A DNA stretch of 64,000 bases. Origin: Bacillus sp. Marseille-Q3570. GTDB taxonomy: Bacteria > Bacillota > Bacilli > Bacillales > Fictibacillaceae. The notes beneath the pieces are model-generated. The model searched no databases. It was not told the DNA's origin and saw only the letters and a list, made by a program, of their open reading frames with translations. The first letter of the stretch is position 1; each line of letters starts with the position of its first letter. Positions 31,895-40,934 of the stretch are shown here, piece after piece. The stretch is from NCBI RefSeq assembly GCF_946151055.1, contig NZ_CAMGYZ010000002.1, positions 1-64,000 of the forward strand, given 5' to 3'. A program made the position numbers and the translations under genes.

Positions 31895-33253
31895 TCACAT
31901 TGGAAGATCAAGTTTGGAAATTTTGTTATACAAGGTTGCTAAAGAAATGTCCAGCATTTTTGCTGCGAGCTTTTTCCCTTTCAAGTCAGTTCCTGTTTTT
32001 TCAAGTACATCCGAAATGGCCACTCTCTCGGTCTCTTCTATTATCTGTTCTAACGTCTTTTCATCCGACCTCTGTCTTTTTCTGATGACCGTATCAGGGA
32101 GATCCTTCACTTTCAGTTGAGTAGACTCTGTCATATTCATCGCATAGTGGATTGTGTTTTTCAGCTCTCTGATATTACCAGGCCAATCATAGCTCATCAA
32201 CAAGTCAAGAAATGATTCATCAGGGGAAAGTGAACGCAGATCTGCATTCTGTAAAAAATAGTCCACCAAAAGAGGGATGTCGTCCTTCCGGGATTTTAAA
32301 GAAGGGATCTCGATTTGGAATGCATTCACTCTGTAATAAAGATCTGCTCGAAACCGTTCTTTTGAAATCATTTTTTCGAGGTTTTTATTGGTTGCAGCGA
32401 TCACTCGCACATTCACTTTTCTTTCATAAAGACTTCCCACTTTCCGTATTACCCCGTCCTGCATCACCCTTAATAACTTTGCTTGCATTTCAAGCGGCAT
32501 ATCCCCTATTTCATCTAAAAAAAGCGTTCCATTGTCCGCCAGGTCGATCAATCCCGATTTTCCACCCTTTTTTGAGCTGGTAAAGGCACCTTCTTCGTAA
32601 CCAAATAATTCACTTTCTAACAATGTGGAAGGTATAGCTGCACAATTGACCGGTACAAATGGTTGGCTGTGCCGACTGCTAGATTGGTGGACAGCCTGGG
32701 CAAACAATTCTTTACCGGTACCACTTTCCCCTAAAATAAGGATATTAAGATCTGTTCCCGCTGCTTTTTTGGCAGAATGGATTGCATCGACCAATCCTTT
32801 ATTTTGGCCGACAACATCTTCAAATGAATAGGTCGTCCGATGAAAACTCCCCACCATTTCTTCAAGCTCCCTTAATCGTTGTTTGCTCTTCTTGAGCTCT
32901 TGTGTAAGATGATGAACTTCTTTTAAACTTTTACAGACAGAAACTGCACCGATAATTTCAGTTCCATCATAGATCGGAGCCATGTCAACGATATAATTGT
33001 TCTTTCCTTCTTTACGAAACACTCCGGCCCTCCCCTTGCCATCAAGTAAAACTTCGGGTAACTCTGCGCCAGGCCTAACATCTCTTAAACGCTTACCCAC
33101 AATCTCACTTTCTGTAACGCCAGTAATGTTCGTGTATTCTTTATTAATGATCTGGACCACTCCATAAGCATCAATTACGAGTATTCCATCATTTACAGCT
33201 TGGATGATCTTTTTGAACCATTCAGCATCATTGTGATCTATTGAGAAAGACAT
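31895..33253 (-). CDS. Sigma-54-dependent enhancer-binding regulator (PAS-AAA+-HTH)
   Basis: A 452-residue activator. A PAS domain (about 10-110) precedes AAA+ with Walker A LILGESGTGKELFAQ, Walker B TLFLDEIGDMP and the arginine-rich sensor region. A C-terminal HTH ends AAKMLDISLATLYNKISKL. The sigma-54 contact loop reads GAFTSS rather than GAFTGA. The ATG at 33253 follows AAAGGAGGT by 9 nt. It lies directly upstream of the CitMHS-AtuA operon and should activate it through the dyads after its stop codon. Confidence 0.9.
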   Translation of the reverse strand: MSFSIDHNDAEWFKKIIQAVNDGILVIDAYGVVQIINKEYTNITGVTESEIVGKRLRDVRPGAELPEVLLDGKGRAGVFRKEGKNNYIVDMAPIYDGTEIIGAVSVCKSLKEVHHLTQELKKSKQRLRELEEMVGSFHRTTYSFEDVVGQNKGLVDAIHSAKKAAGTDLNILILGESGTGKELFAQAVHQSSSRHSQPFVPVNCAAIPSTLLESELFGYEEGAFTSSKKGGKSGLIDLADNGTLFLDEIGDMPLEMQAKLLRVMQDGVIRKVGSLYERKVNVRVIAATNKNLEKMISKERFRADLYYRVNAFQIEIPSLKSRKDDIPLLVDYFLQNADLRSLSPDESFLDLLMSYDWPGNIRELKNTIHYAMNMTESTQLKVKDLPDTVIRKRQRSDEKTLEQIIEETERVAISDVLEKTGTDLKGKKLAAKMLDISLATLYNKISKLDLPM

Positions 33254-33378
33254 CCTGACAAAACCTCCTTTAAAGAACAAAATCCCTTATATATAAAAGT
33301 ATTTATCCTTCCATTATTCGAGAAGAATCCTTCTAAATCCTTTAGCACTCTTTCGTAAAAAAGTTCAGGAAATTTAAA

Positions 33379-33409
33379 TGGACACTTTCTTTATAATAGA
33401 AAATGTCCA
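33379..33409 (-). terminator. Probable terminator of the chitinase gene
   Basis: TGGACA-type arms around an AT-rich centre (TGGACACTTTCT with AGAAAATGTCCA) lie 30 bp after the stop. The T-run is weak. Confidence 0.55.
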
Positions 33410-33437
33410 TAATATTTAAGCCAAAGATTCAAGCCTT

Positions 33438-34703
33438 TTAGTTCAATTCCTCATATACTTTCGTCAAAAGTACTTCATCAGGATCGTGGCTCAGTTCCCA
33501 CATCATTGCACCACCCAATCCCTTCGACTTGAGATAGTCGGTTTTATGGCCAATGGATATTGCGTCATCATAGCTGATGAAGGTGGAACCATTGAATAGC
33601 CAGGGGACTTGCGAATCCTCTTCCTGATATCGAGTGTATCCATTTTTGCCGATGTATTCTGCTTCTATTGCAGCGTAACTGATTGAATTGCCTCCACCAG
33701 TGAAGGGCTGGTACAGACCATTATTTGCATTGTTGACTTGCTTGAACATCCTACCATAGAATGGCAGACCCATTACAAGCTTATCAGCTGGGACTCCATT
33801 ATTAATGAATGTTTCAACTGCGATCTCGACGCTCAAATCATTATGATAGCCGCTCTCTGGATCTTGCTTTAATGGTGCATTCATTCCAGTAAGTTCATCC
33901 CACTCCCCATGGATATCGTAGGTCATCAATTGAACATGATCGACATATTGATGGAGCTTGTCCAACTCTAGATTATTAGCGTGGTTAATACTCGCTCCTG
34001 CTGCTATTGTCAAAAGATACTCCTGTCCATCCTTCTTACTTTGGGCATCCAACGTCTCTCTGACTTTTTTCAATAGCAATGTATAGTTCTGTTTGTCTTC
34101 CGGACGATTGATGTTGCCTGGCTGCCCACCGTTAACAGGGTATTCCCAATCCAGATCAACACCATCGAAACCATACTTCTGTATAAATTCCAAAACACTT
34201 TCGGCGAATATGGTCCGAGACTCTTCCGTAAGGGCTACATCAGAAAAATTCTCCGACCATGTCCACCCACCTACAGAAATCAAAGTTTTTAAATGGGGAT
34301 GCTGTTCCTTCAGTTTTTTCAACTGATTGAAATTCTCGCCATCCACCTCCGGGTCACCAATTGTTATTTTTCCGTCATTAGAGATATTTGAAAAAGCATA
34401 GTTGATATGCGTCAGCTTACTGGCATCGATGTCAGATACCTGGAATCCGGAATATGCCGCCCAACCCGCATAATAGCCGACTCTTTTATACTGGTTTTCA
34501 ACTTCAGCCGTGCGCACCTTCTTTTTTTCCTTTGTCCATTCGGATTTTTTGTGATTACCTCTCCGTTCTTCATTTGATTTTTCAGCTGCACCCGACACTG
34601 ACAAACTATTCCCAGTCAAGGTAATCGTTCCTATGAATACTAGAAAAATAAGTGAAATGATAAAAGGTATATGATTTACATGACTCCATGTTTTCCGCTT
34701 CAA
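33438..34703 (-). CDS. Secreted GH18 chitinase
   Basis: A 421-residue glycoside hydrolase family 18 enzyme. A signal peptide/membrane anchor spans residues about 12-35 (FIISLIFLVFIGTITLTG), followed by a basic linker (about 40-65). The TIM barrel has SVGGW (about 143), FDGVDLDWEYP (DxxDxDxE, catalytic Glu about 187), QLMTYDIHG and a final MMWELSHD. All catalytic positions are intact. It would cut chitin or chito-oligomers outside the cell; no carbohydrate-binding module is present. Single gene. Confidence 0.92.
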   Translation of the reverse strand: MKRKTWSHVNHIPFIISLIFLVFIGTITLTGNSLSVSGAAEKSNEERRGNHKKSEWTKEKKKVRTAEVENQYKRVGYYAGWAAYSGFQVSDIDASKLTHINYAFSNISNDGKITIGDPEVDGENFNQLKKLKEQHPHLKTLISVGGWTWSENFSDVALTEESRTIFAESVLEFIQKYGFDGVDLDWEYPVNGGQPGNINRPEDKQNYTLLLKKVRETLDAQSKKDGQEYLLTIAAGASINHANNLELDKLHQYVDHVQLMTYDIHGEWDELTGMNAPLKQDPESGYHNDLSVEIAVETFINNGVPADKLVMGLPFYGRMFKQVNNANNGLYQPFTGGGNSISYAAIEAEYIGKNGYTRYQEEDSQVPWLFNGSTFISYDDAISIGHKTDYLKSKGLGGAMMWELSHDPDEVLLTKVYEELN

Positions 34704-34800
34704 AACAGTATCTCTCCCCTAGTAGACTCCCTATCTTTTATTCTAAGGGGAGGGTAATGGAAGGTGTAGTGGTAAATAATAGCACCCATTTCCAAAAAAG

Positions 34801-34851
34801 TTGGCTACCCGCTGTTCGATCGCTGCAACAATCAATCTGCGAGTAGCCCAA
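34801..34851 (-). terminator. Long hairpin terminator of the Cys-containing protein gene
   Basis: TTGGCTACCCGC pairs with GCGAGTAGCCCAA. On the minus strand the stem is followed by CTTTTTT. Confidence 0.7.
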
Positions 34852-34949
34852 GATATAGAACAAAGTTCCAAGATTTAGGCGGAGGTTAAGCGCCTGTTTT
34901 AAGTATACGAACAAATGTTCTTATTGTCAATGGAATTTTAAAATTAATT

Positions 34950-35384
34950 TTATGAAGTGCAATTACGCCTGATCACATTTCGTTTTGAAGTAACTCCGCT
35001 GAAATTGAAGTCGCAGGTTTTTCCGCGTATGGTGAGGGAAGTCATTATTTCACCTCTCTGATTTTCAACCAATAGCAGATTATAAGGGGCATCCATAGAA
35101 GCGACATGACCTTCACCAAATGCTTCAACATAGTTATACTGACATGTGATACCTTTGAGGTTCTCTGTTTTATATCGGTATCCAAGATCACCATGGACCC
35201 TGACATTGAAAAAACTTTCGCTTTTTTTACATGACGGACATAACTTCCCAGTCAGAGTAAGGAAACCATAACCTATTTTTCTTCCAGATTGCTGAATTTC
35301 AATAGGGGTATTCAGAATCTTCAAGATCACTTCACAAGGGCACTTTGATGAGTCAGTAAAATGACTCGTTCTTATCTTTTTCAC
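34950..35384 (-). CDS. Unknown cysteine-containing protein
   Basis: About 144 residues from the GTG at 35384, which follows AAGGGAG by 7 nt; an ATG at 35420 is less well placed. It has paired cysteines (KCPCEV near 15, LCPSCKK near 50, and single Cys near 83, 125 and 142), no signal peptide, and a beta-rich pattern. Cysteine pairs could bind zinc or cross-link a spore-coat protein; this is a guess. I do not recognise the family. Confidence 0.6.
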   Translation of the reverse strand: MKKIRTSHFTDSSKCPCEVILKILNTPIEIQQSGRKIGYGFLTLTGKLCPSCKKSESFFNVRVHGDLGYRYKTENLKGITCQYNYVEAFGEGHVASMDAPYNLLLVENQRGEIMTSLTIRGKTCDFNFSGVTSKRNVIRRNCTS

Positions 35385-35480
35385 AATATCACTCCCTTGT
35401 GACAGACTATGCTCCATCAAAAGGGAATGTTTGTACGAATGACCTGCTAATTCAATAGATTCATAGATTTGCTACTTTCC

Positions 35481-36317
35481 TTAAGTTGTCCGATCAGCGA
35501 GCTCTGCTACTTCTCCATAAGTAAGGACACCACTTGTCATTTCATGGAATGTCTGATTATTGTGAATCTCTTCACTCATTTTTTTCAATAATGTCACGGT
35601 TGCCCGGAATGGTGAGGATCCGGTACTTACCCTTTCAATCCCTATCTCTGAAAGTTCTTTAAGCGAGGGCAAACATGGATGAATCAACAGGTTGATCGGG
35701 CAAGATACTTCAGCCCTTAGTTTTTGAATTGTTTCTTTATCATAAAGTCCAGGTACAAAAATACAATCCGCTCCAGCTACTTCGTAAGCTTTTACACGCT
35801 CCATAGCCCTTTGAAGACGTGTCGAAGGATCACCGATTTTCAACCAATAAAGATCAGTACGTGCATTGATAAACAATTCCTCATCATTTTCTCTGCAATA
35901 TTCTTTGATAGCGGAAATCATTTCTGTTTGGGATGAAAGATCATTGATAGGATGCTGAAGATCTCCGGTTCCATCTTCAATGTTTATTCCAACTGCCCCC
36001 GCTTCAAGGATTTTCTGTACTGTTCGAACAACCTCTTCTGCTGTTTCACCGTAACCGGCTTCGATATCTGCACTGACTGGGACATCCACAGCATCAACGA
36101 TTCGTTCTACAACTTCAATCATTTTATCGATTGGAAGCTGTTGTCCATCTGGATACCCCAATGAAGCTGCGATCCCAGCGCTAGTCGTACCGATCGCTTT
36201 AAAGCCGCCTTCCTCAAACATTTTTGCACTGATTACATCCCAGGCATTTGGCAGGACAAATGTTGAAGAGTCTTCGTGTAGGTGACGAAATCTTTTTTCT
36301 TTATTCATGCTCATCAT
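35481..36317 (-). CDS. Isocitrate lyase/PEP mutase superfamily protein
   Basis: A 278-residue TIM-barrel enzyme. The opening FVLPNAWDVISAKMFEEGGFKAIGTTSAG and the metal-site region VPVSADIEAGYGE, GINIEDG and INARTD fit the PEPM/oxaloacetate-decarboxylase-like branch, which cleaves or forms C-C or C-P bonds of oxo-acids. The lyase Cys motif (KKCGH) is not seen, so it is not a true isocitrate lyase. AGGAGG precedes the ATG pair. Divergent from the winged-helix regulator at 36400. Confidence 0.87.
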   Translation of the reverse strand: MMSMNKEKRFRHLHEDSSTFVLPNAWDVISAKMFEEGGFKAIGTTSAGIAASLGYPDGQQLPIDKMIEVVERIVDAVDVPVSADIEAGYGETAEEVVRTVQKILEAGAVGINIEDGTGDLQHPINDLSSQTEMISAIKEYCRENDEELFINARTDLYWLKIGDPSTRLQRAMERVKAYEVAGADCIFVPGLYDKETIQKLRAEVSCPINLLIHPCLPSLKELSEIGIERVSTGSSPFRATVTLLKKMSEEIHNNQTFHEMTSGVLTYGEVAELADRTT

Positions 36318-36399
36318 TTTTCCTCCTTTCTTTCAATTGTAATCCGTCAACAATTCGATTAACATCGAAGTATGGAATACACACATGGAGGTGCTGAAA

Positions 36400-37089
36400 A
36401 TGAGTGCAAATCCAAATATGGCTGAGGTTGCTGCTCTCCTTGCAGACCCATCAAGAGCCGAGATCCTTATGACGTTGTTGGATGGCCGCTATCATACTGC
36501 CAGTGAACTAGCTTATGCCGCTGCAATAAAACCGCAAACAGCTAGCTTTCATCTTGCCAAGATGGTTCAAGCTAGTTTAGTTGCTGCTGAAAAAAGTGGA
36601 CGTCATCGATATTATCAGCTTGCCAACAAGGAAGTTGCACGCATCCTGGAATCGTTTTTATCAATCTCTCAACCTAAAGAGGTGCGTTCATTCAAACAGT
36701 CCTCCCAATCCAAGATGCTTCGAAAAGCCCGGACTTGCTATGATCATTTAGCAGGACAATTAGGTGTATCGTTGACGGAATCCATGATTGAATCAGGCTA
36801 TCTGGATAAAGAGGAAAAAGAATTTGTGGTAACGCCAAAAGGTGAAGAATTCTACGTAGATTTCGGCCTCAACCTTACTGAATTGAGAAAAAAACGCCGT
36901 TCATTCTCGCGAGTATGTTTGGATTGGAGCGAACGAAAGCACCATCTTGCAGGGGCTTTAGGTAAAGCGTTGACAGATCAACTGTTTGAGCGTAATTGGG
37001 TTGAACGTGTCCCGACCATACGCGCCGTGGAAATCACCCCGACAGGGAAAAGAGAGCTTAATAAATTATTCAATCTAGAATTTGATTAA
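36400..37089 (+). CDS. ArsR-like winged-helix regulator with a C-terminal extension
   Basis: A 229-residue protein. The N-terminal ArsR-type HTH spans about 5-85 (LLADPSRAEILMTLLDGRYHT, then KPQTASFHLAKM). It is followed by a second, winged-helix-like region (about 105-220, YDHLAGQLGVSLTESMIE). No metal-sensing cysteines are present. GGAGGTG lies 7 nt before the ATG at 36400. It is divergent from the ICL/PEPM gene and may regulate it. Confidence 0.82.
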   Translation: MSANPNMAEVAALLADPSRAEILMTLLDGRYHTASELAYAAAIKPQTASFHLAKMVQASLVAAEKSGRHRYYQLANKEVARILESFLSISQPKEVRSFKQSSQSKMLRKARTCYDHLAGQLGVSLTESMIESGYLDKEEKEFVVTPKGEEFYVDFGLNLTELRKKRRSFSRVCLDWSERKHHLAGALGKALTDQLFERNWVERVPTIRAVEITPTGKRELNKLFNLEFD

Positions 37090-37208
37090 GTATTAAGCCA
37101 ACTATGGACAAACGGCTGGTCATCTCCTGCAATGAACCCATCGACCCCCTGAGTGATGATTCTTTCGCTCCTCCTCAGGGGTAGATTCATATCGGACATA
37201 AACTTCAT
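37086..37208 (-). pseudogene. Possible remnant of a phosphodiesterase C-terminus
   Basis: A 40-codon minus-strand frame contains IITQGVDGFIAGD, which recalls the GVDGIITD end of glycerophosphodiester phosphodiesterases. No ribosome site or upstream coding continuation exists. Very weak; it may be chance. Confidence 0.2.
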
Positions 37209-37215
37209 ACACTCG

Positions 37216-37650
37216 TCATTTAACTAGCCCTTCTCTCAACTTATTGACTCCAAATTCTAAATAACCTTTGAGACAAGTCAGCATGAAGACCCATCCCTCT
37301 TTATTATCCAGCATTTTATTAATCAGCTCTTCATCATGATCTTTAAAGCCTTCTTCCCTGACTTCAACGACCGTCGTGGATTGATCTATTTCGTTTAGAA
37401 TAATTGTGACGGTGTGTAACTCCTCAGCTAGTCCCCAGTTGAACTGGATCTTTTGGTTTTCTACGGTTTCAATGACTTCTATTTCACCCTCAGCGTTAAA
37501 AAGATCATATTTCAGGGTAATCGTCTCCCCTGTTTCCCATCTAGCAGAACTTGATGAAAACCAGAAGTTTCCGATTTTGTCGGGATCAACAAAGGCTTCG
37601 AATACTTCATAAGCTGGCTTTTCTATTTTCATTTTTATCAGATTAAGCAC
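37216..37650 (-). CDS. SRPBCC/AHSA1-domain protein
   Basis: A 144-residue START-like protein (PAYEVFEAFVDPDKIGNFWF near the start; EGWVFMLTCLKGYLEFG near the end). The GTG at 37650 is chosen because GAAAGGG lies 6-8 nt upstream; the GTG at 37659 abuts it. Ligand unknown. It follows a SnoaL-like gene by 64 bp on the same strand; the two may be co-transcribed. Confidence 0.82.
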   Translation of the reverse strand: MLNLIKMKIEKPAYEVFEAFVDPDKIGNFWFSSSSARWETGETITLKYDLFNAEGEIEVIETVENQKIQFNWGLAEELHTVTIILNEIDQSTTVVEVREEGFKDHDEELINKMLDNKEGWVFMLTCLKGYLEFGVNKLREGLVK

Positions 37651-37714
37651 AATGAACACCCTTTCTTCAGATTCGTTTCAACCCTTTCAAGAAAAATCGG
37701 ATCAACTCCAAACC

Positions 37715-38116
37715 TCAGTCCATATTGATCACGTATGACGTTATTTCTCTTATTTTTGAATTTTTGCCTGCGCCGTTGAACATGCAAACGTCACAAAAAG
37801 CGACTCTTTTCTTATTTTCAAATACAAGCTCACCATTGACAGAAGCTGAACGACCATGTGTGATGATGTTAAAGATATGCAATTCCGTGATGTTTGCGTC
37901 AGCCATTTGATACAGTGTTTTTTCAACAGCTTCTTTCCCTTTGAGCTGGCGATCACCGATTTTGTTCCAGTGAAAATCGTCTGCAATATTCTCTAGAATG
38001 AACGCTCTATCATTTTCTGCAAAGGCGATATTGAACTTCTTCAGAAACTCCTTTTTAGGGGAGTTTCCACACTCCTCCGGGCATAGGACGATGAGCCCTC
38101 CTGAAGTCTTCAACAT
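37715..38116 (-). CDS. SnoaL-like (NTF2-fold) protein
   Basis: A 133-residue protein. After a short N-terminus (LCPEECGNSPKKEFLKKFN) comes the NTF2 cone fold (IAFAENDRAFILENIADDFHWN; VNGELVFENKKRVAFCDVCMF). The family holds polyketide cyclases, ketosteroid isomerases and many unassigned proteins. GGGAGG lies 5 nt before the ATG. Function unknown. Confidence 0.75.
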   Translation of the reverse strand: MLKTSGGLIVLCPEECGNSPKKEFLKKFNIAFAENDRAFILENIADDFHWNKIGDRQLKGKEAVEKTLYQMADANITELHIFNIITHGRSASVNGELVFENKKRVAFCDVCMFNGAGKNSKIREITSYVINMD

Positions 38117-38277
38117 TCAAACCTCCCTTCATTTTTGAAATTCATGATATGTACTTCTCCTACTAGTTGGATTCTCCTTTCTTTAATCCAAAAAGAGGGT
38201 GGGACGAAACGATAACTGCTAACAGAAAATATGAACAATAGAATAGAATGGATAAAATGAAAGACGAGAAGGGGAGG

Positions 38278-38387
38278 CAACATCCATAGACTCCTGCGGG
38301 AACAGCACAAGTCGTAGCCCCCGCAAGAATGCGGTCTGCGCTTTCTGAGGAGTCTGAGGCCGTGCCCGGGGAAAGCGAAGGATGTTG
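38278..38387. repeat. Bacillaceae intergenic element with 8-bp terminal inverted repeats
   Basis: CAACATCC at 38278 and GGATGTTG ending at 38387 bound a GC-rich 110-bp block. Inside are GACTCCTGCGGGAACAGCAC, CCCCCGCA and GGCCGTGCCCGGGGAAAGCG, which resemble abundant non-coding repeats of Bacillus genomes. Likely a MITE-like or structured repeat. Confidence 0.7.
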
Positions 38388-38418
38388 ACGAAGCGGAACC
38401 TTCATTTATTACCACTAA

Positions 38419-38449
38419 AGAAAACCCGGACAAATTGTTCGGGTTTTCT
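38419..38449. terminator. Bidirectional terminator
   Basis: AGAAAACCCG and CGGGTTTTCT pair perfectly. It lies 40 bp after the DoxX gene stop on the minus strand. Confidence 0.8.
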
Positions 38450-38489
38450 ATTGAACAAAGTTCATTTGTCCCAGCAACCAGTTTTGACT

Positions 38490-38903
38490 TTAAACAATTG
38501 CTTTACTGCTGTCATGATTGGTCGTATCCGCGGAGGAAACCATTCTGTTTTTCTTATGGTGAAATATATAGGAACCTGCTATCAATACATATCCAATAAG
38601 GAAAACCACCAGCCCACTAGGAGGATCACCTACTGCTAAGTGGGAATACATGGCTCCAGTCAAATCAATTACAAAGCCTGCATACGCCCATTCTTTGACC
38701 CGTGGGAAACCAGGGATAAGGAGTGCTATGACACCTAACAATTTAGCCACGCCGATAAATGGCAAAATATAAGCTGGATACCCTAAATGATCGAACACCG
38801 CGACAGCTGCAGGATCAGACATGATATCAGGAATAGCTCCAAAAAGCATTAATGCAGACAAAAGACCAGTAAAAATCCAGTAGGTGATCACTACTTTTTT
38901 CAT
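38490..38903 (-). CDS. DoxX-family membrane protein
   Basis: A 137-residue protein with four transmembrane helices (WIFTGLLSALMLFGAIPDI; LPFIGVAKLLGVIALLIPGF; WAYAGFVIDLTGAMYSHLAVG; LVVFLIGYVLIAGSYIF) and a short polar tail. It matches the DoxX-like branch whose members are often induced by stress. AGGAAGGTGC precedes the ATG. It stands alone. Confidence 0.85.
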   Translation of the reverse strand: MKKVVITYWIFTGLLSALMLFGAIPDIMSDPAAVAVFDHLGYPAYILPFIGVAKLLGVIALLIPGFPRVKEWAYAGFVIDLTGAMYSHLAVGDPPSGLVVFLIGYVLIAGSYIFHHKKNRMVSSADTTNHDSSKAIV

Positions 38904-39128
38904 TAAAGCACCTTCCTCCTTCAGTTTTCTATTTCATGAATTAACATAAATATACTCGAAATAGAATATTCCCGTAAAGGTATATATTACCTAATTATTC
39001 ATGGTCCTCTTTCTAATATCCCTTTATAAAAATCCAACTTTTGGAAGATGTAATATACGAAAAAATGCTATCCTATCAGGTTTTTCATTGTTCAAATGTT
39101 TATGCATAAAGTCCCGAACCCTCTCCAA

Positions 39129-39158
39129 AAAAAAGAGTCGTGATGGAATGATCACGAC
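39129..39158 (-). terminator. Terminator overlapping the phosphatase stop
   Basis: GTCGTGAT and ATCACGAC around GGAATG, then eight T's on the minus strand. Confidence 0.88.
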
Positions 39159-39700
39159 TTGGAAACTTTATTTTGATTGAATTCATATACCTTGAATTCT
39201 CCATTGCCAGAGGAAAATCTGATAATGTTCCGATCTTCTGGTATCCCTTCAAAATACGCTCCTACACATCCTGTTGTACATCGATGACCGGAGATCAGGA
39301 TGTTCAGTTCTTTGTTGGCGTATTTGCTTTCAATCTCTTTCATGAAGTCGAAAATCCTTCCTATGAAGCCAGGAATCTCTTCTACCCCATCATACACACT
39401 GGGATCTGGGATTGCTCCTATCATTTTGACTTCATCCTTTTTCATTCGGTCCGCTTCTCCTAAATCGAAAACGTCCAATCTCGGATCAGTCTTCACCTCG
39501 ATACCGGTTGCGATTTCAGCCGTCTCGACCGCCCTTTCCTGTGGAGATGAAAACACAAGATCAAACTTGATTTGTTTGAGCTTATCTCTTAAACTTTCAG
39601 CTTCATTTCTCCCATTTTCGTTTAGAGGAAGTCCTGATCTCCCTTGTATTCTTGCTTCCTTATTCAAGTCCGTTTCCCCGTGCCTTACCACATAAATCAT
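39152..39700 (-). CDS. Histidine phosphatase (phosphoglycerate mutase-like)
   Basis: A 182-residue enzyme. The phospho-histidine motif is YVVRHGETDLN (residues 3-13). SSPQERAVETAEI supplies the second Arg, and ISGHRCTTGCV the late catalytic His. The active-site set is complete. It could act on phosphosugars, nucleotides or protein phosphates. The stop codon is inside the downstream terminator. Confidence 0.88.
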   Translation of the reverse strand: MIYVVRHGETDLNKEARIQGRSGLPLNENGRNEAESLRDKLKQIKFDLVFSSPQERAVETAEIATGIEVKTDPRLDVFDLGEADRMKKDEVKMIGAIPDPSVYDGVEEIPGFIGRIFDFMKEIESKYANKELNILISGHRCTTGCVGAYFEGIPEDRNIIRFSSGNGEFKVYEFNQNKVSKS

Positions 39701-39734
39701 ATTTCCCGCTCCTTTTCAATAAATTGGATGGCTC

Positions 39735-40211
39735 TCAGTTTTGGCCGCTAAGACGCTTGCTCGCCGTATTGGTAGACGTTCTGACAGGCTGATGCCCAAG
39801 CGCTTTTGCCATACCGAATTTCGGCATGTTTCCGTAAATCGATTCGAATTGCCCCTTCTTCAGAGTATAGGTTTCATGATAAATACCGACCGCATCGTTG
39901 TTACCGACCTTTTTGTTGAAATCGTTCCAGGCTTTCAAGTGCTTTTGTCCTCTGGCATAAGCTAGTAGATCTTTTTCAGAGCGCCAATATTGGATCATCA
40001 TGGTTGTTTTTAAGCTGAAAAAGTTTTCGATTGATAAGCAGCCTAGATCTTTGTTGGTGTAAAGTTCCTTGATCATAGGCGGCATGGCCATGAATACTGG
40101 CCACCATTTGTGGATCGCCCACCATTTGTTCACACGCATTCCGATGATGAATACTACGATGTTCTCCTGTTGGCCGATCGTATACCGGCCTGGAAAGATC
40201 TCCTTTCCCAT
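39735..40211 (-). CDS. DUF4188 (monooxygenase-like) protein
   Basis: A 158-residue protein. The segment VFIIGMRVNKWWAIHKWWPVFMAMPPM and LKTTMMIQYWRSEKDLLAYARG are typical of DUF4188, a dimeric alpha/beta-barrel family related to antibiotic-biosynthesis monooxygenases. The ATG at 40211 follows GGAGG by 7 nt. It starts 2 bp after the PadR stop, so the two are co-translated. PadR-DUF4188 pairs occur in bacilli and suggest response to a phenolic or drug. Confidence 0.85.
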   Translation of the reverse strand: MGKEIFPGRYTIGQQENIVVFIIGMRVNKWWAIHKWWPVFMAMPPMIKELYTNKDLGCLSIENFFSLKTTMMIQYWRSEKDLLAYARGQKHLKAWNDFNKKVGNNDAVGIYHETYTLKKGQFESIYGNMPKFGMAKALGHQPVRTSTNTASKRLSGQN

Positions 40212-40213
40212 TT

Positions 40214-40765
40214 TCATTCCTCCTTCAATAATTTTTCCTTCGTATCCACACACCACTCGATTTCCGCTTGGGTCGTACGCAGACCATAATCCAACGTGAT
40301 GATCCAGTATGGTGCATCCGCTTCATCCTTGAGACGGGTGCTGATCATTTCTTTGATTCCTTCAAAAGTGTTGTAACGATTGATCAGTTTTTCCTGGTAG
40401 GTTTCTAATTGATGGATGGTGGTGCTGAATTCTTGATGGCGGCTGAAAAAGAGTTTGAGCAGGAGTTCGTTTTTTTCAACCGGAAGTTCTTTGATGGGGT
40501 TTTGAAGCCAATTCTTCAGGGTCTTTTCTCCTTCAGATGTGATGTGGTATTCTTTTTTGTCCGGTTTACCTTCTTGAGGAATGAACTGGACTGAAGCATA
40601 TCCTTCTTCCACTAACTTTTTCAAAGCAGGGTAAATTTGCCCATAGCTTATTTTCCAAAAATGATTCAAACTCTTGTCAATCATCTGTTTGATGGAATAA
40701 CCGGTGTGGAATCCAGTCCTCAGCAGACCGAGAACCGCATATTGCGTATTGTTTTCCTTTGCCAT
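40214..40765 (-). CDS. PadR-family repressor
   Basis: A 183-residue regulator. The winged helix (YAVLGLLRTGFHTGYSIKQMIDK; IYPALKKLVEEGYASVQF) spans about 7-95. A C-terminal Vir-like dimer domain spans about 100-180 (ELLLKLFFSRHQEF). GGAGGTG precedes the ATG. It probably represses itself and the DUF4188 gene through the AT-rich dyad just upstream. Confidence 0.9.
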   Translation of the reverse strand: MAKENNTQYAVLGLLRTGFHTGYSIKQMIDKSLNHFWKISYGQIYPALKKLVEEGYASVQFIPQEGKPDKKEYHITSEGEKTLKNWLQNPIKELPVEKNELLLKLFFSRHQEFSTTIHQLETYQEKLINRYNTFEGIKEMISTRLKDEADAPYWIITLDYGLRTTQAEIEWCVDTKEKLLKEE

Positions 40766-40792
40766 CGTACACCTCCTATATATCTTTTTGCT

Positions 40793-40811
40793 ATATATCT
40801 TTTTGATATAT
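40793..40811. promoter_or_regulatory. Probable PadR operator
   Basis: ATATATC-TTTTT-GATATAT is a perfect dyad, with a near copy (TATATATCTTTTTGCTATATA) just before it at 40777-40797. Both lie in the PadR promoter region. Confidence 0.65.
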
Positions 40812-40879
40812 GTAATTTACCATATTCATCCTTGCATGTAAACCCAGAATGTATAGAAAACTTTACAAAACCAAGCCTT

Positions 40880-40925
40880 GGAGATAGCTGTGCCTTAGTA
40901 GCACTCGAAGAAAGTATTTTAGCTT
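40880..40925. repeat. Degenerate intergenic element, copy 1
   Basis: GCTGTGCCTTAGTAGCACTC followed by GAAGAAAG resembles segments at 43136 and 55733 (GCTGAGCCTTRGTT then TCG and AAAA). Weak family. Confidence 0.3.
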
Positions 40926-40934
40926 TCTTTAAAT

